64,000 nt of DNA from Streptomyces sp. NBC_00490 (GTDB lineage: Bacteria; Actinomycetota; Actinomycetes; Streptomycetales; Streptomycetaceae), in contig NZ_CP107869.1 of the NCBI RefSeq assembly GCF_036013645.1, forward strand, positions 5,394,001 through 5,458,000, written 5' to 3'. The translations under genes and the position numbers were made by a program. Below are positions 50,239 through 59,552 of the stretch, piece after piece; within the stretch, counting starts at the first letter, position 1; each line of letters opens with the position of its first letter. Under the pieces are notes generated by a model, which was given only the letters and a program-made list of their open reading frames with translations, searched no databases and had not been told where the DNA came from.

Positions 50239-51954
50239 CTACGGGCGCCAGTCGATCAGTACGCCGTCGTAGAGCTCCGCGTCCGTGAGCTCCTTGGGGG
50301 TCGGGCCCGCGTGGAAGAAGGCCGTGTTGTCGGTCTTCAGTTTGCGGAGGTAGTCGAACGCCTTGTTCTCGTGCTCGCCGAACGCGACGAAGGAGAAGAA
50401 CACCGAGGGGTGGCTCTTCGCCGCGTCGGTCAGGGCCTGGGTGGCGGGGGTCTTCGCGTCGGGGGCGCCGTCGGTCTGGAAGACGACCAGGGCGGGGACC
50501 TTCGCGTCGGGGGTGTGCTTGTCGTAGTGGGCGAGTACGGCTTCCACGGCCGCGTGGTAGCTGGTGCGGCCCATGCGGCCGAGACCGGCGTGCGCCTCGT
50601 CGATCGCGTCCTTCGGGGAGGCGGGGGTGAGGTCGGTGGTGCCGTCGACCTCGGTGGAGAAGAAGACGACGTGCACGGAGGGGGTGCCGGCTTCGCCGTC
50701 CGGGGTGAGGTGGGCCGCGAGCGCGAGCGTCTGGTCGGCGAGGGCCTGTGCGGAACCGTCCTTGTAGTACGGGCGCATGCTCGCGGAGCGGTCCAGGACG
50801 AGGTAGGTCCTGGCGCGGGCGGTGGTGAGACCGGCCTTGGCGAGGGCGAGGGCGGCGGCGTCGTGGTCGACCGCGGCCGGCTCCTGCGGGGCGGACCCGC
50901 CGTCGGCGGCCGCGGCGACCGGTTCGAGGACGGCGGGCTCCTCGACGACCGTCTCGGGCTGAGGGGCGGGCGCGGGCTCGGTCTCGGCGACCGTCTCGGC
51001 CTCGGGCTCGGGTGTCGGCTCCACGACCGGCTCCGGCTCCGTCTCCGCGGCGGGTTCCGGGGTGGGCTCCTCCGCGACCGGCGCCTCCGGTGCCTCGGCG
51101 GTGGCCTCGGCAGAGACCGCCTCCGGTGCGGTTTCGTCGGCGACCGTCTCGGGCTGGGTCTCCGCGACCGGCTCGGTCTCGGCCACCGCGACGGGCTCCT
51201 CGACCGTCGGCTCCGGCTCCGGCTCGGGTGCGGCTTCGGCGGCGGGCTCCGGCTGGGTCTCCGCGGCCGGTTCCGGGGTGGGCTCTTCCGCGACCGGTGC
51301 CTCGACAGAGTCCGTCTCCGGCGCGGTTTCCTCGGCGGCCGTCTCGGGCTCGGCTGCCGCTGCGGGCTCCTCGGCAGTCGCCGGCTCCTCCGCGACGGCC
51401 GCCTCAGACGCGGACTCCTCGACCGCCGGCTCCGTCTCGGGCTCGGGTGTGGGCTCTACGACCGGCTCCGGCTCCGTCTCCGCGGCGGGTTCCGGGGTGG
51501 GCTCCTCCGCGACCGGTGCCTCGGCGGTGGCCTCGGCAGAGTCCGCCTCCGGTGCGGTTTCCGCGACCGGCGTCGGCTCCTCGGTCTTCTTTTCTTCCGC
51601 GACCGGTTCCGCTACGGCGGTCTCCGTCACGGTTTCCTCGGCGACCGGCGTCGGCTCTTCCGCCACGGCGGTCTGTGCCGCAGGCTCGGGCTCCCGCTCG
51701 TCCACCGGGCCCCCCGGCTTCGGTACCGCCACGTTGTCGAACGCCGCCGACACGAGGTCGTGCTCGTCCTTCGTCGACAGGGTCGCCGACGTCGACGGAC
51801 GCTGCTCCGGGACCTGGGCCGTGGCCGAGGTCGGGGTCGAGGGCTCGGGTGACGGGGAGGGCACCGTCGGCTTCGTCCCTTCCGCACCCTCTGCCTCGGC
51901 GCTGCCCTTGCGTGACCGGCCGAACGCGTTCCGCAGGAGAGTGAGAATGCCCAT
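50239..51954 (-). CDS. VWA-domain protein with long Ala/Glu/Pro/Val repeat tract
   Basis: 571 residues. The N-terminus ([17 protein letters not shown]) is a short amphipathic basic helix, not a signal peptide. Residues ~75-370 are an acidic low-complexity tract built on [23 protein letters not shown], with in-frame repeats 145 codons apart. The C-terminal ~185 residues are a von Willebrand factor A domain with the MIDAS motif [17 protein letters not shown], and [15 protein letters not shown]. It resembles the TerF/TerY-type VWA proteins of tellurite/stress clusters, though no ter genes are adjacent. Cytoplasmic or membrane-peripheral; role unknown. Confidence 0.82.
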   Translation of the reverse strand: MGILTLLRNAFGRSRKGSAEAEGAEGTKPTVPSPSPEPSTPTSATAQVPEQRPSTSATLSTKDEHDLVSAAFDNVAVPKPGGPVDEREPEPAAQTAVAEEPTPVAEETVTETAVAEPVAEEKKTEEPTPVAETAPEADSAEATAEAPVAEEPTPEPAAETEPEPVVEPTPEPETEPAVEESASEAAVAEEPATAEEPAAAAEPETAAEETAPETDSVEAPVAEEPTPEPAAETQPEPAAEAAPEPEPEPTVEEPVAVAETEPVAETQPETVADETAPEAVSAEATAEAPEAPVAEEPTPEPAAETEPEPVVEPTPEPEAETVAETEPAPAPQPETVVEEPAVLEPVAAAADGGSAPQEPAAVDHDAAALALAKAGLTTARARTYLVLDRSASMRPYYKDGSAQALADQTLALAAHLTPDGEAGTPSVHVVFFSTEVDGTTDLTPASPKDAIDEAHAGLGRMGRTSYHAAVEAVLAHYDKHTPDAKVPALVVFQTDGAPDAKTPATQALTDAAKSHPSVFFSFVAFGEHENKAFDYLRKLKTDNTAFFHAGPTPKELTDAELYDGVLIDWRP

Positions 51955-52143
51955 GTGCGCAACCCTTCGCGTGAGTTGATGCCCGTAAATCCCTGGCCAG
52001 GACGGACACGTAAGGTTAGCGGCCTCCGATGGTGATCTTGGGCGGGGGCTGCCACAGGACCCTGTCTCCGTCAAGACCGCCAACCGGCCACAGGCCGGTC
52101 CCCATCCTCCCCCGGGCCGCCAACTCTCCTACCGCCACCTCGG

Positions 52144-52176
52144 ATTCACCGGCAGTTCACCGGCAGTCCCCGCTGC
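52144..52176 (+). promoter_or_regulatory. PHO box (PhoP-binding direct repeats)
   Basis: Three 11-nt units: ATTCACCGGCA (52144-52154), GTTCACCGGCA (52155-52165), GTCCCCGCTGC (52166-52176). The first two match the Streptomyces PhoP consensus GTTCACC with 11-nt spacing very well and the third is degenerate. The -10 box TAGCGT (52193-52198) lies 16 bp further on, so PhoP would occupy the -35 region as an activator does. Confidence 0.85.
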
Positions 52177-52192
52177 CGCACAGACGGGCTCC

Positions 52193-52198
52193 TAGCGT
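52193..52198 (+). promoter_or_regulatory. -10 box TAGCGT of phoX
   Basis: TAGCGT stands 50 nt upstream of the phoX start codon and directly downstream of the PHO box, in the usual position for a PhoP-dependent promoter. Confidence 0.6.
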
Positions 52199-52248
52199 CC
52201 GTGACGCGGGTTCAAGGGGATCCCATGGGGAAGCAAGGGGAACACAAA

Positions 52249-54321
52249 ATGCGCAAACTGCTGCCGTTGATCAGGACGTCGTCGTCCGACGCGCACCCGG
52301 GCGGCCGCTCCGCCCTGACGTGCCTGTACCGGTGCGGCAACGCCTGCTTCCACGAGGTGCCCAACACCAGCGCCAACGAGTACGTCGGCGACGTGATCGC
52401 CGGTGCCGTCAGCCGGCGGTCGGTCATGCAGGCCGCCGCCGTCGTCACGGTCGCCGCGGCCGCCGGTTCCGCCACCGTCGCGGCGGCGCCGCAGGCCCAC
52501 GCCGCCACCGACGCGACCGCCGCCTCGTACAAGCCCGGCAGCGGCAAGGCCGCCCGCGGGCTCCGTTTCACCCCGGTCGCGCCCAACACCGCCGACCAGG
52601 TCACCGTCCCGGACGGCTACGCCCAGAACGTGGTCGTCCGCTGGGGCGAGCCCATCCTGCGCGGTGCGCCCGCCTTCGACCCGGACAACCAGAGCGCCGC
52701 CGCCCAGGCCGGACAGTTCGGGTACAACAACGACTACCTGACCCTGCTCCCGCTGGGCCACGGCAAGCAGCTCCTCGTCGCCAACCACGAGTACACCGAC
52801 GAGGTCCTGATGTTCCGCGGCTACGACGCCGCCGACCCCACCCGCGAGCAGGTCGAGATCGCCTGGGCGGCACACGGGCTGTCCGCGGTCGTGGTCGAGG
52901 AGAGCCGTAAGACCGGCAAGCTGACCGTCGTACCCCGCCATCCCCTCAACCGCCGGGTCACGGCCACCACCGAGTTCCGGCTCACCGGCCCGGCCGCCGG
53001 CTCCCACCTCCTGAAGACCTCCGCCGACCCGACGGGGACGAAGGTCCTCGGGACGCTCAACAACTGCTCGGGCGGGACGACCCCCTGGGGCACGAGCCTG
53101 CACGGCGAGGAGAACTTCAACCAGTACTTCGCCAACAGCAGCCGGGCCACCGACAAGCGGTACGGCATCGGGACGGGCGCGACCGAGCGCAAGTGGGAAC
53201 GCTTCGACAAGCGGTTCGACGTCGCCCAGGAGCCCAACGAGGTCCACCGCTTCGGATACGTCGTCGAGTTCGACCCGTACGACCCGACCTCCACGCCCCG
53301 CAAGCACACCGCCCTGGGCCGCTTCAAGCACGAGGGCGCCACCGTCCGGCTCACCGGCGACGGGCGCCCCGTCGTCTACTCCGGTGACGACGAGCGCTTC
53401 GACTACTTCTACAAGTTCGTCAGCAGCAAGCGGATGAGGAGGGGGACGGGCCGCGCCGTCCGCGAGCACAATCTCTCGCTGCTGGACGAGGGCACGCTCT
53501 ACGTCGCCAAGCTCACCGGCGACTCCCCCGCCATCGAGATCGACGGCACCGGCAAGCTGCCCTCCGACGGCGAGTTCGACGGCAGCGGCGAGTGGATACC
53601 GCTGGCCACCGCGACCGCCAAGGGCGCCGTCTCGCACGTCGACGGCATGAGCGCCGACGAGGTCTTCGTCTTCACCCGCCTCGCCGGTGACAAGGTCGGC
53701 GCGACCAAGATGGACCGGCCCGAGGACATCGAGCCGAACCCGCACACCGGCAAGGTGTACGTCGCCCTCACCAACAACACCAACCGCGGTGTCGGCGGCA
53801 ACGCCCCGGCGGACGAGGCCAACCCGCGCAATGCCAACAAGCACGGCCAGATCCTGGAGCTGACCGAGCGCTGGAACCGGCCGGAGAGCACGAAGTTCGC
53901 CTGGCTCCTGTTCCTCGTCGCCGGTGACCCGGCCGACCCGGCCACCTACTTCGCCGGCTTCCCCAAGGACCGCGTCAGCCCCATCTCCTGCCCGGACAAC
54001 GTCGCCTTCGACCCGCACGGCAACCTGTGGATCTCCACCGACGGCGCCCAGCTCGGCCACCACGACGGCCTCTTCGGCGTCGCGACCAAGGGCGACCGGC
54101 GCGGTGAGCTCAAGCAGTTCCTGACCATGCCGATCGGCGCCGAGACCTGCGGCCCGATCGTCCAGGACCGCCGTGTCCTGGTCTCCGTCCAGCACCCGGG
54201 CGAGATCAGCGGGGCGACGGTGGAGAACCCGGCGAGCGTCTGGCCCGACGGCCCGGGCCGGATCGTCCGCCCGGCGGTCGTGGCGGTGTGGCGCAAGGAC
54301 GGCGACGACATCGGCGTCTGA
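52249..54321 (+). CDS. phoX: PhoX-family alkaline phosphatase, Tat-exported
   Basis: 690 residues from ATG 52249 with AAGGGGA before it; earlier in-frame starts at 52225 and 52201 are less likely. An N-terminal region contains the twin-arginine motif SRRSVMQAAAVV (Arg56-Arg57) and a cleavage region AAAPQAHA. The PhoX domain fills the rest: HEYTDEVLMFRGYD, NNCSGGTTPWGTSLHGEENFNQYF (with the Cys-Ser-Gly-Gly metal region), GYVVEFDPYDP, YSGDDERFDYFYKFVS and CPDNVAFDPHGNLWISTDG. Known PhoX enzymes use Fe3+ and Ca2+ to cleave phosphomonoesters outside the membrane under phosphate starvation. The PHO box upstream fits that. Confidence 0.93.
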   Translation: MRKLLPLIRTSSSDAHPGGRSALTCLYRCGNACFHEVPNTSANEYVGDVIAGAVSRRSVMQAAAVVTVAAAAGSATVAAAPQAHAATDATAASYKPGSGKAARGLRFTPVAPNTADQVTVPDGYAQNVVVRWGEPILRGAPAFDPDNQSAAAQAGQFGYNNDYLTLLPLGHGKQLLVANHEYTDEVLMFRGYDAADPTREQVEIAWAAHGLSAVVVEESRKTGKLTVVPRHPLNRRVTATTEFRLTGPAAGSHLLKTSADPTGTKVLGTLNNCSGGTTPWGTSLHGEENFNQYFANSSRATDKRYGIGTGATERKWERFDKRFDVAQEPNEVHRFGYVVEFDPYDPTSTPRKHTALGRFKHEGATVRLTGDGRPVVYSGDDERFDYFYKFVSSKRMRRGTGRAVREHNLSLLDEGTLYVAKLTGDSPAIEIDGTGKLPSDGEFDGSGEWIPLATATAKGAVSHVDGMSADEVFVFTRLAGDKVGATKMDRPEDIEPNPHTGKVYVALTNNTNRGVGGNAPADEANPRNANKHGQILELTERWNRPESTKFAWLLFLVAGDPADPATYFAGFPKDRVSPISCPDNVAFDPHGNLWISTDGAQLGHHDGLFGVATKGDRRGELKQFLTMPIGAETCGPIVQDRRVLVSVQHPGEISGATVENPASVWPDGPGRIVRPAVVAVWRKDGDDIGV

Positions 54322-54335
54322 GCGAGGCCCGGAGC

Positions 54336-54358
54336 GGCCGGAACCATGCGTTCCGGCC
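54336..54358. terminator. Bidirectional hairpin terminator
   Basis: GGCCGGAAC (54336-54344) pairs with GTTCCGGCC (54350-54358). A second CACCCGG/CCGGGTG stem follows immediately. It lies between the convergent phoX and FUSC genes. Confidence 0.8.
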
Positions 54359-54384
54359 ACCCGGGGACGAGAGCACCCGGGTGT

Positions 54385-56313
54385 TCAGTGCGGCGACGCG
54401 ATCGCCCGGGCCGCCGCCACCTCCTGGCGCAACGGCTCCAGCACGCTCCCCGACGGCCCGGTCAGGTCGGTACGGACGGTGTAGAGCGTCTCGGCCTCCC
54501 GTACGCCCTGCGCCAGTTCCCGCAGTTGCAGGACCACTTGGGCGACCTCGGCGTCCGAGGGCAGGGCCGCTCCGTGCTTGGTGCGCACCCTCGCGGCCGT
54601 CGTCGCGTCGACGATCCGTTCCACGGCGACGACCAGCGGCCACCACGCGGCGGCCCGCCGCCCCGTCGGCGGGGGCTCGGTCAGGGCGCGCTGGAACTCC
54701 GTACGGATGACCGACAGGTCGCGGTACAGACCGCGGCGCATACGAGCCCGGGCCGGCGGATCCACGGCCTGCTCGCCGAAGGCGCACTCCACATAGCGCG
54801 CGGTGTCCGCCACCGCGTCCGCCAGCCGGTCGCCGACCCTGGTGTGCCAGCTCTCCGGCCAGAGCAGATAGCCCGCGACCAGGGCGATCGCACAGCCCAT
54901 CAGCGAGTCCACCAGGCGGGGCAGGAGCAGACCGGTGCCCTGGTGGTTCAGCACGTCCGAGAGCAGCAGGATCACGGGGGTGATCGCCGCCGTCTGGTAG
55001 CCGTATCCGCGAGGGGTCAGTGCCGGGATCAGCGGGGCCAGGAGCAGCATCACGGGTACGTCCCACCAGCCCCGCGGCACCTGCGACAGGACCGCGGCGG
55101 CGAGCACCAGGCCCGCCACCGTGCCCAGGGCCCGCAGCAGCGCCCGCGAGAAGACCGAGCCGAAGTCCGGCTTCAGGACGAAGGTGATGGTCAGCGCCAC
55201 CCAGTACGAGCGGGGCACCGGGATGATCGAGACCAGCACCTGGGCCACGCCGATGCAGAGCGCCAGGCGCAGGCCGTAGCGCCAGGAGGCCGCCGAGAGG
55301 GCCACGTCGCGGGCGGCCCGCGCGGCGCGGGTGCGCAACGCGGCCGGGCGGCCGAGGCGGTCGGCGATGGCGCGGGGGTCCACGTCGGGGGCCGCGACGA
55401 CCTCGGCCGCGTGCCGCAGGGCGTGGTCGACTGCGCGGGTCGTCTCGGTCACGGCCACCGGCAGCCGGAGCCCTATGGGGCCCGTGTAGCCCGTCTCCAC
55501 GGCCTGGGCGAGGTGACGTACCGCCTCCGGGACCTCCGCCGGGAGCGGCTTTCCCGTCAGGTGGGCCGCGGGGGCCGCCTCCACCACCGGGGTGATCGCG
55601 TTCAACTGGGCGAGGAGGCGGGTGAGTTCGGGGCTGCGGCCGTGGTGGCGGGCGCGACGGGCGAGGATGAGGTCGTACGACTGGTTCAGGGACTGCGTGA
55701 CGGTCTGGCGGGCCTCGGCGTAGTCCGGGGTACCGCACGCCGTCAGCAGGTCGGCGACCGTCCGGTACGCCCCGGCCACCGCCGCCCGCTCCGGCACCCC
55801 CGACCTCAGCGGCCAGGCCAGCAGGGCGAGAACGAGGACGAGCAGGCCGCCGCCCGTCATCAGCACCGGCGCCAGCCACCACGGGCCCGGCATCGGCAGA
55901 CCCGCTCCCACCACGGAGTTCAGCAACAGCAGCAGACCCGACACCGAGGCGACCGCGCCGATCGTCGAGATCATTCCGGACACGAGGGCCACGCCCGTGA
56001 CCACGGCCACCGCCAGCCATCCCTGGCCGTACACCAGTGAACCCAGCGTCACCCCCACCGCGCCGAACAGCTGCGGGATCGCGATGTTGAGGATCCGCAT
56101 CCGGTAGGCGTCGGCGGTGTCGCCGATGACGCCTGAGAGGGCGCCCATGGAGGCGAGGGCGCCGTACTCCGGCTCGCCCGCCGCCAGTCCGACGGCCAGC
56201 GGCAGGGCCATCGCGACGGCCGCGCGGGCCACGGCCGCCCGGTTGACGGGTGCGGGCTGGGTCTGGAGGTTCCGGACCAGCCAGTCGGGCGGTGTGAGGC
56301 CGATGCGGGACAT
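54385..56313 (-). CDS. FUSC-family (aromatic acid exporter-like) membrane protein
   Basis: 642 residues from ATG 56313; ATG 56331 would add MTLNRP. Two sets of membrane segments: about six helices in the N-terminal 180 residues (AVAMALPLAVGLAAGEPEYGALASMGALSGVIGD) and six more around residues 340-490 (WVALTITFVLKPDFGSVFSRALLRALGTVAGLVLAA), the FUSC signature repeat. Cytoplasmic helical domains lie between and after. Related proteins export p-hydroxybenzoate and other aromatic acids. The substrate here is not known. Confidence 0.85.
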   Translation of the reverse strand: MSRIGLTPPDWLVRNLQTQPAPVNRAAVARAAVAMALPLAVGLAAGEPEYGALASMGALSGVIGDTADAYRMRILNIAIPQLFGAVGVTLGSLVYGQGWLAVAVVTGVALVSGMISTIGAVASVSGLLLLLNSVVGAGLPMPGPWWLAPVLMTGGGLLVLVLALLAWPLRSGVPERAAVAGAYRTVADLLTACGTPDYAEARQTVTQSLNQSYDLILARRARHHGRSPELTRLLAQLNAITPVVEAAPAAHLTGKPLPAEVPEAVRHLAQAVETGYTGPIGLRLPVAVTETTRAVDHALRHAAEVVAAPDVDPRAIADRLGRPAALRTRAARAARDVALSAASWRYGLRLALCIGVAQVLVSIIPVPRSYWVALTITFVLKPDFGSVFSRALLRALGTVAGLVLAAAVLSQVPRGWWDVPVMLLLAPLIPALTPRGYGYQTAAITPVILLLSDVLNHQGTGLLLPRLVDSLMGCAIALVAGYLLWPESWHTRVGDRLADAVADTARYVECAFGEQAVDPPARARMRRGLYRDLSVIRTEFQRALTEPPPTGRRAAAWWPLVVAVERIVDATTAARVRTKHGAALPSDAEVAQVVLQLRELAQGVREAETLYTVRTDLTGPSGSVLEPLRQEVAAARAIASPH

Positions 56314-56379
56314 GGGCCTATTCAACGTCATCCCCGCCTGTCACTTCCGCGCGTCACTCCCGCACGTGGTGGCCGGACG

Positions 56380-57366
56380 TCATGGGCGTACGTGCAGCGT
56401 GATCCCCACCAGCAGGGCCCGGTGGTCGGTGTCGGCCAGGTCCAGGAAGCGGGCCGTCTCCGCGGAGAAGTCCGGGGACAGCAGGACGTGGTCGATCTGC
56501 GCCCCGAGCGTCGGCGCGGTCCGGGCCGGCCAGCTCGGCGCGCGGTCGTCGCCGGCGAGCCGGGCGGCGTCGCGCAGCCCGGTGTCGAGGATGCGGCGGA
56601 AGGCGGCGTGGTCCTGGGAGGCGTTGAAGTCGCCGGCCAGCAGGGTCGTCCCGCCCGCCTGTTCCGCCGCGAAGTCCCGCAGTGCGCCCAGCTCATGCCG
56701 CCACACGTCCACCTGCCCGGGGAGCGGCGGCATCGGGTGCGCGAGCTGAAGCCGTACGGCGTGCCCGCGCACGTCGGCGACGGCTCCGGGCATCCCCATC
56801 GTGCCGGGGACCGGATCGGTGGCCTTCAGCGGAAACCGGCTGAGGACGACGGACCCCGCGGAGCCGCCGCCCTCGACGGCCCGCCGGTGCGGATAGGTGC
56901 CGCCCAGGGTCCGCTTCAGCTCGGCGTCGCAGGTGTACTCGCACTCCTGCACGAACACCAGCTCCGGCCTCTCCCGCCGTACGGCGTCGATCAGCGCCCC
57001 GGTGGCCTGCCCGAACTCCACGTTCGAGGTCAGCACCCGGAAGGAGGCGACCGCGGGCCCGCCCGGCTCGGTGGTCTTGCCGTACGGCTCGATGAACCAG
57101 GCCAGCAGTCCGAGCAGGGCGACGCCCCACACCGCACCCGGCCACCAGCGGGCGAGCAGGACGAGGGCCAGGCCGGCCGCGGTGGGCGCGACCAGCCAGG
57201 GCAGGAAGGCGAGGAACTGGGGGACGGGCGTGATCCCGTCGACGTCGGCGAGCCGGCACCCCATGACGACACTGACGACGACGAACAGCACGGTGGCGAT
57301 CCGGATGCCGAGCCTGTGCCGTGCTCGCCGTTCCCGTCGTACGGGCCGTTCTTCGGTGCTGCTCAC
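56380..57366 (-). CDS. Membrane-anchored endonuclease/exonuclease/phosphatase-fold protein
   Basis: 328 residues from a GTG start. Three hydrophobic helices occupy residues ~20-95 (IRIATVLFVVVSVVMG, LPWLVAPTAAGLALVLLA, AVWGVALLGLLAWFIEPYG). The EEP domain follows outside: RVLTSNVEFGQATG (metal Asn), FVQECEYTCDAE (metal Glu), SVVLSRFPL, LLAGDFNASQDHAAFRRIL (Asp/Asn), DHVLLSPDF and TDHRALLVGI (catalytic His). All hallmark residues are present. Likely substrate is a nucleic acid or phospholipid/phosphodiester outside the membrane. Confidence 0.87.
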   Translation of the reverse strand: MSSTEERPVRRERRARHRLGIRIATVLFVVVSVVMGCRLADVDGITPVPQFLAFLPWLVAPTAAGLALVLLARWWPGAVWGVALLGLLAWFIEPYGKTTEPGGPAVASFRVLTSNVEFGQATGALIDAVRRERPELVFVQECEYTCDAELKRTLGGTYPHRRAVEGGGSAGSVVLSRFPLKATDPVPGTMGMPGAVADVRGHAVRLQLAHPMPPLPGQVDVWRHELGALRDFAAEQAGGTTLLAGDFNASQDHAAFRRILDTGLRDAARLAGDDRAPSWPARTAPTLGAQIDHVLLSPDFSAETARFLDLADTDHRALLVGITLHVRP

Positions 57367-57376
57367 CGCTCCGAGA

Positions 57377-58123
57377 CTAGGAGGACGCGTCCACCTTTGT
57401 CAGAAACTCCCCCAGCGCCTCGTTGAACTCCGCCGGCCGCTCCAGGTTGGGCATATGGGCGGCGCCCTCGATCACCACCAGGTGTGAGGAGGGCAGGGCC
57501 GCGTGCATCGCCTCCGCGTCGGCGACGGGGGTGTACGCGTCGTCCGTGCCCACGACGACCAGGGCGGGGACCGTGACGCGGGTGAGCAGGTCGCGGTAGT
57601 CGGGACGGGCGGCGCGGGCGCGCAGGGCCGCCGCGGCGCCCTGCGGGGAGGTGGCCGTCATCATGCGGTGGACGTGGGCCTTCACCTCGGCATCCGCGTA
57701 CGGGGCGACCATCTTCTCCAGCACCTCGTCGGCGTAGCCCCGCAGGCCCTCCCGCAGCAGGCGGTCCGCCATGGCGTGCCGGACTTTGACGCCCTCGGGT
57801 GTCTCCGGCGCCGGGAACGTGTCGGCGAGGACCAGCCCCCGGACGCGTTCGGGGAACTGGCGGTAGCAGTCCATGACGATCTGGCCGCCCATGGAGAGGC
57901 CGGCCAACACGCATTCCCGTACATCCAGTTCGTCCAGCAGTTCTCGGATGTCCTGGGCGAACTGTTCGAAGCGCGTGACCTCGGGGACTCGTGGTGAGGT
58001 GCCGTAGCCGCGCAGGTCGGGGGTGATCACCTGACGGTCGGCGGAGAAGGCAGCGCGCTGCGGGTTCCACATCGTGTGGTCGAAGGGGTGGCCGTGGACC
58101 AGGACCAGAGGGACTGTCGCCAT
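57377..58123 (-). CDS. Alpha/beta hydrolase
   Basis: 248 residues from ATG 58123. Oxyanion region LVHGHPFDHTMWNPQ, nucleophile elbow LAGLSMGGQIVMD (Ser near residue 96), acid in VVVGTDDAYTPV and catalytic His in IEGAAHMPNLERP. The cap-domain segment is short. Pattern resembles 3-oxoadipate enol-lactone hydrolase/dienelactone-like esterases. It is divergent from the MocR-type regulator gene across 100 bp that hold two direct repeats, so regulation by MocR is likely. Confidence 0.87.
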   Translation of the reverse strand: MATVPLVLVHGHPFDHTMWNPQRAAFSADRQVITPDLRGYGTSPRVPEVTRFEQFAQDIRELLDELDVRECVLAGLSMGGQIVMDCYRQFPERVRGLVLADTFPAPETPEGVKVRHAMADRLLREGLRGYADEVLEKMVAPYADAEVKAHVHRMMTATSPQGAAAALRARAARPDYRDLLTRVTVPALVVVGTDDAYTPVADAEAMHAALPSSHLVVIEGAAHMPNLERPAEFNEALGEFLTKVDASS

Positions 58124-58149
58124 GACGTCGACCCTAGGCCGCCCCAACT

Positions 58150-58184
58150 CCTCGGTGCAATAAGATCTTTGCCCTCGGTGCAAT
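58150..58184. promoter_or_regulatory. Paired 12-bp direct repeats, likely MocR operator
   Basis: CCTCGGTGCAAT occurs exactly at 58150-58161 and 58173-58184, a 23-bp period of about two helical turns. MocR/PdxR/GabR proteins bind such direct repeats between divergent promoters. Confidence 0.7.
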
Positions 58185-58223
58185 CCCGAGAACGTACAGA
58201 GCAGTGACGCAAGAGGGGGACCC

Positions 58224-59552
58224 GTGGACGACTACCGGCGCATCGCCGACCGACTCGCCGACGACATCGCCGCCGGCCGGCTCAAACCCGGTGAACGGCT
58301 GCCGCCGCAACGGCAGTTCGCCCGGCGGCGCGGGATCGCCGGATCGACGGCGGGGCGGGTGTACGGCGAACTCGTGCGGCGGGGGCTGGTGGTGGGGGAG
58401 GTCGGACGCGGCACCTTCGTACGGGCCGCCCCGGCCGGGCCCGCCGGGCGGGCACTGACCGAGCAGGCGACCCGGGCGCCCGTGAACATGGAGCTCAACT
58501 ACCCTTCCGCGCCCGGCCAGTCGGAGCTCCTCGCCCCCGTCCTCGAACCCCTGCTGCGCCCCGACGTCCTCGCCGAGGCGCTCCTCCCGGCCGCCGCCAA
58601 CGGCACCGCGGCGGCGCGCGAGGCGGTGGCCGCACTCCTCGCGACCCCCGGCTGGCACCCCGACCCGGCCCAGGTGCTGTTCACCGGAAACGCCCGTCAG
58701 TCCATCGCCGCCACCCTCGCCTCCCTGGTCCGGCCGGGCGGCCGGGTGGGGGTCGAGTCGCTGACGTACCCCCTGGTCAAGGAGATCGCCGCGCGGCTGG
58801 GCATCACCCTGGTCCCGCTGGCCGTGGACGAGGACGGACCGCTGCCGCAGTCCATCGCCGCCGCCCATCGCACGGCCCCGCTGTCCGCGCTCTACCTCCA
58901 GCCGACGCTGCACAACCCGACCTCCCTGACGATGAGCTGGGACCGGCGCCGCGAGATCGCGCTCACCGTGGCCGACCTGAACCTCCCGGTCGTCGAGGAC
59001 CGCATCTGGTCCTTCCTCCACCCGCACGCCCCCGACCCCCTCGCCGCCCACGCGCCCGGTCTCACCCACGTCGTCGACAGCCTGTCCAAGCGGGTCGCGC
59101 CGGGACTCACCGCCGGCTTCGTCGTCGTACCGAAGGACCGCCGCCACGCGGTGGCCGCGGCGATCCGCTCCGGCGGGTGGAGCGCGGGACGGTTCGCGCT
59201 GGAGGCGGCCGTCCGGCTGGTCGGGGCGGGGGTCGTCCAGCGGCTGGTGGAGGCCAAGCGGGCGGACGCGGCCATGCGGCAGCGGCTCGTCGCCCAGGAG
59301 CTCCACGGGTTCGTCGTACGGGCTCACCCGCAGGTCTACTACGCCTGGTGGGAGCTGCCCGCGCCCTGGCGTGCCGACACCTTCACGGCCGCCGCGGCGG
59401 CGCTCGGGATCGCCGTGACGCCCGGGCCCGCCTTCGCCGTCGACCCGAACCGGACGCCGGACGCGGTCAGGCTCGGGCTCGCGTCGGCCGCACCGCGGGA
59501 TCTGGAACGGGCGCTGCGGACGCTTGCCGGCGTCGTGCGCAGACGGCCGTGA
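58224..59552 (+). CDS. MocR-type regulator: GntR helix-turn-helix fused to PLP aminotransferase-like domain
   Basis: 442 residues from GTG 58224, preceded by AAGAGGGGGA. The winged helix is residues ~1-70 (IAAGRLKPGERLPPQRQFARRRGIAGSTAGRVYGELVRRGL). The fold-type I aminotransferase domain (~95-440) keeps the PLP residues: GNARQSIAATL, YLQPTLHNPTSLTMS, VVEDRIWSFL, and the Lys in DSLSKRVAPGLTAGF. Such proteins sense PLP with an amino compound and switch a divergent target. The divergent alpha/beta hydrolase gene and the paired direct repeats fit this. Confidence 0.9.
   Translation: MDDYRRIADRLADDIAAGRLKPGERLPPQRQFARRRGIAGSTAGRVYGELVRRGLVVGEVGRGTFVRAAPAGPAGRALTEQATRAPVNMELNYPSAPGQSELLAPVLEPLLRPDVLAEALLPAAANGTAAAREAVAALLATPGWHPDPAQVLFTGNARQSIAATLASLVRPGGRVGVESLTYPLVKEIAARLGITLVPLAVDEDGPLPQSIAAAHRTAPLSALYLQPTLHNPTSLTMSWDRRREIALTVADLNLPVVEDRIWSFLHPHAPDPLAAHAPGLTHVVDSLSKRVAPGLTAGFVVVPKDRRHAVAAAIRSGGWSAGRFALEAAVRLVGAGVVQRLVEAKRADAAMRQRLVAQELHGFVVRAHPQVYYAWWELPAPWRADTFTAAAAALGIAVTPGPAFAVDPNRTPDAVRLGLASAAPRDLERALRTLAGVVRRRP

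Noticed and set aside
52192..54360. 722-codon minus-strand open frame across phoX
   Set aside because: phoX is certain on the plus strand; the reverse frame has shadow composition.
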